Shown here piece after piece: positions 57,831 to 64,000 of a stretch of 64,000 nt of DNA. The stretch lies in NCBI RefSeq assembly GCF_003952525.1, contig NZ_CP034451.1, forward strand, positions 6,101,598-6,165,597, in the 5' to 3' direction. Source of the stretch: Mesorhizobium sp. M3A.F.Ca.ET.080.04.2.1 (GTDB lineage Bacteria; Pseudomonadota; Alphaproteobacteria; Rhizobiales; Rhizobiaceae). Position numbers and translations under genes: made by a program. Below the pieces are notes generated by a model that saw nothing but the letters and a program-made list of their open reading frames with translations, did no database searches and was not told the DNA's origin. The stretch's first letter is position 1, and each line of letters begins with the position of its first letter.

Positions 57831-60623
57831 TTGACCGACCAGAAGACACCGCGCGGGCCGGAGGGCGGCCCTACCGGCATCGAGCCGATTTCGATCATCG
57901 AGGAGATGCAGCGCTCCTATCTCGATTACGCCATGAGCGTGATCGTCAGCCGTGCGCTGCCCGATGTTCGCGACGGCCTCAAGCCTGTGCATCGCCGCAT
58001 CCTCTACGCCATGCAGGAAGGCGGTTACCACTGGAACCGCAAGCACGTGAAATCGTCGCGCATCGTCGGCGATGTGATGGGTAAATACCATCCGCATGGC
58101 GACGCTTCGATCTATGACGCCCTGGTGCGAATGGCGCAGGACTGGTCGCTGCGCGTCCCGCTGATCGACGGCCAGGGCAATTTCGGCTCCATCGATGCCG
58201 ACCCGCCTGCGGCCATGCGCTACACAGAGTCGCGCCTGACCAAGGTCGCGCATGAGCTGCTGGAGGATATCGACAAGGAAACGGTCGATTTTCAGGACAA
58301 TTATGACGGCGCTGAACAAGAGCCGAAGGTACTGCCTGCGCGTTTCCCAAACCTTCTGGTCAACGGCTCGGGCGGCATCGCCGTCGGCATGGCCACCAAC
58401 ATTCCGCCGCACAACCTGGCCGAAGTATGCAACGGAGCGATGGCGATCATCGACAATCCGGCGATCGACCTGCCGGCGCTGATGGAGATCGTGCCCGGCC
58501 CGGATTTCCCGACCGGCGGCATAGTGCTCGGCCGCTCGGGCATTTACAGCGCCTATTCCACGGGTCGCGGCTCGATCGTCATGCGCGGCCGCGTCAACAT
58601 CGAGGCGCGCGGCAACGACCGTGAATCGATCGTCATCACCGAGATCCCCTATCAGGTGAACAAGGCGGCGATGATCGAGAAAATGGCCGAACTGGTGCGC
58701 GAGAAGCGTATCGAGGGCATTTCCGATATTCGCGACGAGAGCGATCGCCAGGGCTACCGCGTCGTCATCGAATTGAAGCGCGAGGCGGTCGCCGACGTCA
58801 TCCTCAACCAGCTTTACCGCTTCACGCCGCTGCAGACATCCTTCGGCGCCAACATGGTGGCGCTCAACGGCGGCAAGCCGGAGGTGCTGACGCTGATCGA
58901 CATGCTGAAGGCCTTCGTCGGGTTCCGCGAGGAGGTGATCAGCCGGCGCACGAAATACCTTTTGCGCAAGGCGCGCGAGCGCGCCCACGTATTGGTCGGC
59001 CTCGCCATCGCCGTCGCCAACATCGACGAGGTGATCAAGCTGATCCGCACCGCGCCCGATCCGCAGACGGCGCGCGAGCAGTTGATGGAACGGCGCTGGC
59101 CGTCGCACGACGTCGCTCCGCTGATCAAGCTGATCGACGATCCACGCCATCGCATCAACGAGGACGGCACCTACAACCTCTCCGAGGAGCAGGCCCGCGC
59201 CATCCTCGATCTGCGCCTGCAGCGCCTGACCGCGCTCGGCCGCGACGAGATCGCCGACGAATTGAACAAGATCGGCGCCGAGATCATCGATTACCTTGAC
59301 ATTTTATCTTCCCGCGCACGCATCCAGCAGATCGTCAAGGACGAGCTGATCGCGGTGCGCGACGAGTTCGGCACGCCGCGCCGCACCGAACTCGCCGAAG
59401 GCGGGGCTGACATGGAAGACGAGGACCTGATCCAGCGCGAGGACATGGTCGTCACCGTCAGCCATTCCGGCTACATCAAGCGCGTTCCGCTGTCGCTCTA
59501 CCGGGCGCAGCGCCGCGGCGGCAAGGGCCGCTCCGGCATGTCGACCAAGGACGAGGATTTCGTCACCCGCCTGTTCGTGGCCAACACGCACACGCCGGTG
59601 CTGTTCTTCTCCTCGCGCGGCATCGTCTACAAGGAAAAGGTGTGGCGCCTGCCGGTTGGCAACCCGCAGTCGCGCGGCAAGGCGCTGATCAACATGCTGC
59701 CGCTCGAGCAGGGCGAGCGCATCACCACCATCATGCCGTTGCCCGAGGACGAGACCAGCTGGGGCGAGCTCGACGTGATGTTCGCCACAACGCGCGGCAC
59801 CGTGCGCCGGAACAAGCTGTCCGATTTCGTCCAGGTCAACCGCAACGGCAAGATCGCCATGAAGCTGGAGGAAGAGGGTGACGAGATCCTCGGCGTCGAG
59901 ACCTGCACCGACAATGACGACGTGCTTCTGACCTCCAATTCGGGCCAGTGCATACGCTTTTCGGTCAGTGACGTGCGCGTCTTCCAGAGCCGCAACTCCG
60001 TCGGCGTGCGCGGCATCGCGATGGCCGAAACCGACCGGGTGATCTCGATGTCCATCATCGAGCATGTCGACGCTTCGCCGGCCGAGCGTGCCGCCTATCT
60101 CAAGCGAGCGGCCGCGGAGCGCCGGATTTCCGCCGGCACGGCCGGCGAGGAGGAAGAGGTCGCGCTGACCAATGAGGAAATCGGCGAGGAGGCAGAGCTT
60201 TCGGAGGAGCGCTACGAGTTCCTCAAGATGCATGAGCAGCTTGTGCTGACGGTGACCGAGTACGGTTATGGCAAGCGCTCGTCATCTTACGACTTCCGCC
60301 TGACCGGGCGCGGCGGCAAGGGCATCCGCGCCACCGACGTTTCGAAATCGGCCGAGATCGGCCGGCTTGTCGCGACGTTCCCGGTCGGCAATGACGATCA
60401 GATCATGCTGGTGTCGGACGGCGGGACCGTCATTCGCGTGCCGGTGGAGGGCATACGCTTTGCCAGCCGCGCCACCAAGGGTGTGACCATCTTCAACACC
60501 GCGGAAGGCGAGAAGGTTGTCTCGGTCGAGCGGATTTCGGAGCCGCAGTCCGATGAGGAGACCGATGAGGCCTCGACAGGCGAGGCGGCCGCAGACAATG
60601 GCGGCCAGGAGAGGTCCGAATAG
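57831..60623 (+). CDS. gyrA: DNA gyrase subunit A
   Basis: 930 aa, TTG start at 57831 (no better start keeps the conserved N terminus). The catalytic tyrosine is Y131 in MRYTESRL. The quinolone region reads [15 protein letters not shown], with alanine at the position of E. coli Ser83 and aspartate kept at the Asp87 position. The GyrA box [10 protein letters not shown] is present, so true wrapping gyrase rather than ParC. Its C-terminal tail is acidic, with a DEETDEAS stretch. It introduces negative supercoils with GyrB, which is not in this window. Confidence 0.97.
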   Translation: MTDQKTPRGPEGGPTGIEPISIIEEMQRSYLDYAMSVIVSRALPDVRDGLKPVHRRILYAMQEGGYHWNRKHVKSSRIVGDVMGKYHPHGDASIYDALVRMAQDWSLRVPLIDGQGNFGSIDADPPAAMRYTESRLTKVAHELLEDIDKETVDFQDNYDGAEQEPKVLPARFPNLLVNGSGGIAVGMATNIPPHNLAEVCNGAMAIIDNPAIDLPALMEIVPGPDFPTGGIVLGRSGIYSAYSTGRGSIVMRGRVNIEARGNDRESIVITEIPYQVNKAAMIEKMAELVREKRIEGISDIRDESDRQGYRVVIELKREAVADVILNQLYRFTPLQTSFGANMVALNGGKPEVLTLIDMLKAFVGFREEVISRRTKYLLRKARERAHVLVGLAIAVANIDEVIKLIRTAPDPQTAREQLMERRWPSHDVAPLIKLIDDPRHRINEDGTYNLSEEQARAILDLRLQRLTALGRDEIADELNKIGAEIIDYLDILSSRARIQQIVKDELIAVRDEFGTPRRTELAEGGADMEDEDLIQREDMVVTVSHSGYIKRVPLSLYRAQRRGGKGRSGMSTKDEDFVTRLFVANTHTPVLFFSSRGIVYKEKVWRLPVGNPQSRGKALINMLPLEQGERITTIMPLPEDETSWGELDVMFATTRGTVRRNKLSDFVQVNRNGKIAMKLEEEGDEILGVETCTDNDDVLLTSNSGQCIRFSVSDVRVFQSRNSVGVRGIAMAETDRVISMSIIEHVDASPAERAAYLKRAAAERRISAGTAGEEEEVALTNEEIGEEAELSEERYEFLKMHEQLVLTVTEYGYGKRSSSYDFRLTGRGGKGIRATDVSKSAEIGRLVATFPVGNDDQIMLVSDGGTVIRVPVEGIRFASRATKGVTIFNTAEGEKVVSVERISEPQSDEETDEASTGEAAADNGGQERSE

Positions 60624-60639
60624 AACCCGGTTGGCCACT

Positions 60640-60657
60640 ACCGGGCTTACGCCCGGT
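60640..60657 (+). terminator. Stem-loop after gyrA
   Basis: ACCGGGC-TTAC-GCCCGGT, a 7-bp stem 17 bp past the stop, without a U-tract. It may be a weak or factor-assisted terminator. Confidence 0.4.
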
Positions 60658-60674
60658 GCGGTCGTTGCTGGAGA

Positions 60675-60827
60675 TCAGAAGTGACGATGGGGTTTGCGGG
60701 CAAGAAAGCCGTCGAGCCGCTTGGTGTGGGCTTTGACGCGAACTCGCCCTGCTTCCTGATGCAGCCCGAATGCGGTTGCGATCAGCATGGCGACGGTCAT
60801 TGCGGTGGCGAGCATGTAGATCAGCAT
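60675..60827 (-). CDS. Small membrane protein, 50 aa
   Basis: ATG 60827 is preceded by AGGAG at good spacing. The protein begins MLIYMLATAMTVAMLIATAF, one membrane helix, followed by a basic soluble tail with GRVRVKAHTKRLDGFLARK. It is below usual ORF length limits. Codon use and the ribosome-binding site argue for a real gene. Function unknown; the basic tail should face the cytoplasm. Confidence 0.7.
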   Translation of the reverse strand: MLIYMLATAMTVAMLIATAFGLHQEAGRVRVKAHTKRLDGFLARKPHRHF

Positions 60828-61019
60828 TGCGTCATCTCCTACGCCTAGTAACGAACAGATGTGACTTTGGTTTCATCTCCTGAAGCGGCAACCTAGTGAA
60901 CGCTGCGTGAAGCAGCCGTGATCGTCGCATTCATCCGTCGTTCACGTCGGCGAAATGGTTCACGCATTCCGCGATTAATCGGATTTGCCTTCCGCCCGCC
61001 CGCCCGCTAGAAGCCTGCC

Positions 61020-61520
61020 ATGACCGATCGCATTGCTGTCTACGCCGGCTCCTTCGACCCACTGACCAACGGCCATCTCGATGTGCTGAAGGCGTCGCTG
61101 GCGGTCGCTGACACCGTCTTTGCCGCGATCGGCATCCATCCCGGCAAGACGCCGCTGTTTTCCTTCGAGGAGCGCGTCAAGCTGATCGTGGCCGCGACCA
61201 AGGCAGAATTCGGCCGCGATGGCGAACGCATCAAGGTCGTCTCATTCGACGGTCTGGTCATCGACGCCGCCAGGAAGCATGGCGCCTCGATCATCATCCG
61301 CGGCCTGCGCGACGGCACTGATCTTGACTACGAGATGCAGATGGCCGGCATGAACGAGACCATGGCGCCCGAATTGCAAACGGTCTTCCTGCCCGCCAGT
61401 CCATCGGTGCGAACCATTACCGCCACACTCGTTCGACAGATTGCTTCGATGGGCGGCGACATCCGCCCATTCGTGCCGGCGGCGGTTGCCGGCGCGCTCA
61501 CCGCCAAATTCGCGAAATAA
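61020..61520 (+). CDS. coaD: Phosphopantetheine adenylyltransferase
   Basis: 166 aa. The nucleotidyltransferase start [18 protein letters not shown] contains T/H-x-G-H, and the end has [19 protein letters not shown] (S-x-R-T family motif). It makes dephospho-CoA from phosphopantetheine and ATP, the fourth step of CoA synthesis. The length is standard. It leads the coaD-ppi-ppi-DMT-queA row. Confidence 0.96.
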   Translation: MTDRIAVYAGSFDPLTNGHLDVLKASLAVADTVFAAIGIHPGKTPLFSFEERVKLIVAATKAEFGRDGERIKVVSFDGLVIDAARKHGASIIIRGLRDGTDLDYEMQMAGMNETMAPELQTVFLPASPSVRTITATLVRQIASMGGDIRPFVPAAVAGALTAKFAK

Positions 61521-61537
61521 CACCTTCGGAGACTTTC

Positions 61538-62128
61538 ATGCAGCTGAAGAAGCTCGCTTCGTTTCTTGTCGTGCTTGCCGGCATTCTTGCGGCATCTTTT
61601 CCGGCTTTCGCCGACGACAAGGAAAACACCATGATCATCACGTTGAAGGACGGCGATGTGACCATAGCCCTGCGTCCGGACCTTGCGCCCAAGCATGTCG
61701 CTCAGATCAAGAAGCTGGTGCGCGACGGCGCCTATGATAATGTCGCCTTCCACCGGGTCATCGACGGCTTCATGGCGCAGACCGGCGACGTCAAGTTCGG
61801 CAACGTGAAGAAGGGCTTCAACGCGGAAGCCGTCGGCACCGGCGGCTCAGACCTTCCCGATCTGCCGGCCGAATTCTCGCAGTCCGAGCAATTCACGCGC
61901 GGCGTCGTCGGCATGGCCCGCTCGCAGGATCCGAATTCGGCGAACTCGCAGTTCTTCATCATGTTCGCGCCGGCGCCAAACCTCGACGGCCAGTACACCA
62001 TCGTCGGCAAGGTGGTCAGCGGCATGGAACTGGTCGACAACATCAAGAAGGGTGACGAGGCAGACAACGGCACGGTCACCGAGCCAGACCGCATGATCAA
62101 GGTCCGCATCGCCGCCGACAGCAAATAA
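61538..62128 (+). CDS. Periplasmic peptidyl-prolyl isomerase, cyclophilin type
   Basis: 196 aa. The signal peptide is MQLKKLASFLVVLAGILAAS, with cleavage near AFADD. The cyclophilin core has [19 protein letters not shown] (catalytic R and F) and [17 protein letters not shown]. It should speed proline isomerisation during folding in the periplasm. It lies 17 bp after coaD. Confidence 0.92.
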   Translation: MQLKKLASFLVVLAGILAASFPAFADDKENTMIITLKDGDVTIALRPDLAPKHVAQIKKLVRDGAYDNVAFHRVIDGFMAQTGDVKFGNVKKGFNAEAVGTGGSDLPDLPAEFSQSEQFTRGVVGMARSQDPNSANSQFFIMFAPAPNLDGQYTIVGKVVSGMELVDNIKKGDEADNGTVTEPDRMIKVRIAADSK

Positions 62129-62157
62129 CTTCCTCAATTTTCAAAGGATTTTCTGAC

Positions 62158-62670
62158 ATGGCTGAAATCAAGGACCGCGAGAACGCCCTCATCATGGAAA
62201 CGACCAAGGGCGACGTCGTCATCGAAATGTATCCCGACCTGGCACCCGGCCACGTCGCCCGTATCAAGGAGCTTGCGCGGGAAGGCGCTTACGACGGGGT
62301 GGTTTTCCATCGCGTCATCGAGGGCTTCATGGCGCAGACCGGCGACGTCAAGTTCGGCAATTCCTCGAAGCCGACCTTTGCGCCATCGCGCGCCGGCATG
62401 GGCGGCTCCGACAAGCCGGATCTGAAGGCCGAGTTCTCGAACGCCAATCACGGCCGCGGCACCTGTTCGATGGCGCGCGCCCAGAACCCGAACTCGGCGA
62501 ATTCGCAGTTCTTCATCTGCTTCGATGATGCTTCCTTCCTCAACCGCCAGTACACGGTGTGGGGCCAGGTCATCGAAGGCATGGACAATGTCGACAAGAT
62601 CAAGCGCGGCGAGCCGGTGCAGGATCCCGACAAGATCGTATCGCTGAAGGTCGCGGCCGACGTAAAGTAG
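62158..62670 (+). CDS. ppiB: Cytoplasmic peptidyl-prolyl isomerase, cyclophilin type
   Basis: 170 aa, no signal peptide. [20 protein letters not shown] and [20 protein letters not shown] are the cyclophilin core, similar to the preceding periplasmic copy, so the two probably arose by tandem duplication. The pair next to coaD and queA is a common rhizobial arrangement. Activity is inferred from the family. Confidence 0.92.
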   Translation: MAEIKDRENALIMETTKGDVVIEMYPDLAPGHVARIKELAREGAYDGVVFHRVIEGFMAQTGDVKFGNSSKPTFAPSRAGMGGSDKPDLKAEFSNANHGRGTCSMARAQNPNSANSQFFICFDDASFLNRQYTVWGQVIEGMDNVDKIKRGEPVQDPDKIVSLKVAADVK

Positions 62671-62684
62671 GCACAAGAACGACT

Positions 62685-63131
62685 ATGGGCGCTGTCTGGT
62701 CCCTGCTCGGCATCCTGTCCGGCGCCTTCATCGCCATCCAGGCGCCGATCAATTCGCAACTGGCGCGCGGCCTGGGCCTTCCGGTCGCGGCCGCGGCCTT
62801 TTCCTTCCTGTCCGGCGCGATCGTGCTCGGCATCATTGCCATCGCGGTGGTGAAGCTGCAGGGGCTGTCGCTCGACTGGAAGGCGCCGGCGCCGTGGCTA
62901 TTCGTCGCCGGCGGCGTGCTCGGCGGCTTCTATGTGACGCTCTCCACCATTCTCACGCCGCGTATCGGCGCTGCAGCTTTGATGGCGTTCCTCGTCGCCG
63001 GCCAGCTGATCGCCGGCATGCTCGTCGACCGCGTCGGCTTCCTCGGTGTCGCCGTGCGCGAGATATCGCTTGGCCGCGTCGCCGGGGCCGTCTTGCTGCT
63101 CGCCGGAGCGCTGCTCATCCGGCTGTTTTGA
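62685..63131 (+). CDS. Small DMT-type membrane protein (DUF606/YdcZ family)
   Basis: 148 aa from ATG 62685, five membrane helices ([37 protein letters not shown], and others). The family, DUF606, is a half-size relative of drug/metabolite transporters. It usually works as a dimer or as two genes; only one is here. The substrate is unknown. Its stop shares one base with the queA start. Confidence 0.85.
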   Translation: MGAVWSLLGILSGAFIAIQAPINSQLARGLGLPVAAAAFSFLSGAIVLGIIAIAVVKLQGLSLDWKAPAPWLFVAGGVLGGFYVTLSTILTPRIGAAALMAFLVAGQLIAGMLVDRVGFLGVAVREISLGRVAGAVLLLAGALLIRLF

Positions 63132-64000
63132 TGCGCGTCGACCTGTTCGACTTCGACCTGCCGGATGAGCGCATCGCGCTGCGCCCGGTTGAGCCGCGCG
63201 ACAGCGCCAGGATGCTGGTTGTAAGGCCGCGTCAAGGCCTGGAAGACCGGACCGTCAGCGATCTACCGTCGCTGCTCGGTCAGGGAGATGTGCTGGTGTT
63301 CAACGACACCAAGGTCATCCCGGCGCAATTGAAGGGCATCCGCAAGCGTGGCGAGGCCACGGCTCAGGTCGAGGCGACCCTGCACATGCGGGTGGCACCG
63401 GACCGCTGGCAGGCTTTCATGCGGCCCGGCAAGCGCGTTGCCGCCGGCGACAGAATCCATTTCGGCCATGACCAGAATTCCTGCTTCCTCGGCCAACTCG
63501 ATGCGACGGTGATCGAGAAGGGCGAAGCCGGCGAGGCGCTGCTCGGTTTCGACCTCTCCGGGCCTTTTCTCGACGAGGCGCTGCATGCCGTCGGCCACAT
63601 TCCGCTGCCGCCCTACATCGCCTCGAAGCGCGACGACGACGAGCGCGACCGCAGCGACTACCAGACGATCTATGCCAGGGAGGAGGGCGCCGTCGCCGCT
63701 CCGACCGCGGGGTTGCATTTCACACCGGAACTGTTCGCCGCGCTCGATGCCAAGGGCGTCGAGCGCCGCTTCGTCACGCTTCATGTCGGCGCCGGCACCT
63801 TCCTGCCGGTGAAGGCGGATGACACCGTCGATCACAAGATGCATGCCGAGACCGGCTCGGTTAGCGCCGAGACGGCAGCGGCGCTGAACGCAGCCAGGGC
63901 GCGGGGAGGGCGGATCGTGGCCGTCGGCACGACATCGCTGCGCCTGCTGGAAAGTGCCGCGACCGAGGATGGAATGATCGAGGCATGGTCAGGGCCGACC
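63131..64000 (+). CDS. queA: tRNA preQ1 ribosyltransferase-isomerase, 5' part (runs off the window)
   Basis: 290 codons are visible and the gene is open at the window end. It begins [20 protein letters not shown] and contains [37 protein letters not shown] and [16 protein letters not shown], all QueA signatures. The enzyme transfers and isomerises the ribosyl part of S-adenosylmethionine onto preQ1-modified tRNA to make epoxyqueuosine. It overlaps the DMT gene stop by one base. Confidence 0.95.
   Translation, partial: MRVDLFDFDLPDERIALRPVEPRDSARMLVVRPRQGLEDRTVSDLPSLLGQGDVLVFNDTKVIPAQLKGIRKRGEATAQVEATLHMRVAPDRWQAFMRPGKRVAAGDRIHFGHDQNSCFLGQLDATVIEKGEAGEALLGFDLSGPFLDEALHAVGHIPLPPYIASKRDDDERDRSDYQTIYAREEGAVAAPTAGLHFTPELFAALDAKGVERRFVTLHVGAGTFLPVKADDTVDHKMHAETGSVSAETAAALNAARARGGRIVAVGTTSLRLLESAATEDGMIEAWSGPT

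Overview
The window looks like chromosomal DNA of a Hyphomicrobiales alphaproteobacterium, most probably Mesorhizobium or a close relative. The evidence is GC-rich coding sequence, a B12-dependent class II ribonucleotide reductase, CckA, a Growth Pole Ring (GPR) type polar-growth scaffold, a DksA with a degenerate zinc finger, GAAC-N7-GAAC LexA boxes, and the coaD / two cyclophilins / queA cluster. No rRNA, tRNA or CRISPR array was found. The genus is an inference from gene content.

Layout. 1-4.3 kb: edge of a VOC-family gene, a hicA-hicB toxin-antitoxin pair and nrdJ (all minus strand), then a 0.7 kb intergenic region with NrdR-like boxes. 5-14.9 kb: gltX, a DUF2865 protein, a frameshifted DUF1287 gene, a malic enzyme, an SDR, an LpxH-like phosphoesterase, an MFS transporter and a dipeptide epimerase. 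14.9-19.1 kb: a complete Mla/MCE lipid-transport operon (STAS-permease, ATPase, MCE protein, lipoprotein) ending in a clear terminator. 19.1-25.2 kb: one very large coiled-coil membrane protein (2030 aa), called here as a GPR/RgsE homologue, followed by an HPt protein. 26-29 kb: ferredoxin, ferredoxin reductase and a frameshifted DHA2 drug-efflux gene. 29-32 kb: DUF922 protein, folP-folB-folK and a DUF924 protein.

32-35.4 kb: a Kef-type antiporter gene with an IS110-family (IS1111-group) element inserted about 20 bp upstream of its start codon. The non-coding right end of this IS can be read as a bridge RNA (seekRNA). One loop carries two guides that match the left and right flanks of this very insertion. 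A second loop carries guides matching the element's own ends. This is the most striking observation in the window.

35.5-45.3 kb: small exported proteins, ycjF-ycjX, a SixA-like phosphatase, dksA, a FliO-domain protein, cckA and a nucleoside phosphorylase. 45.9-51 kb: small proteins, DUF72, GNAT and uvrA with its own LexA box. 51-54 kb: a gene-poor stretch with competing hairpins, then clpP, an SRPBCC/ArsR pair with a nested palindromic operator, and a cupin. 54-64 kb: SOS-boxed ssb, OsmC, MarC, an AraC regulator, gyrA, an overlooked 50-aa membrane protein, coaD, two cyclophilins, a small DMT-type membrane protein and the start of queA.

Two genes (DUF1287 and the DHA2 transporter) are each interrupted by a single-base shift at a short homopolymer. 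These may be real pseudogenes or sequencing errors, and the sequence alone cannot tell which. Most other genes are ordinary housekeeping genes with tight spacing and overlapping start/stop codons.
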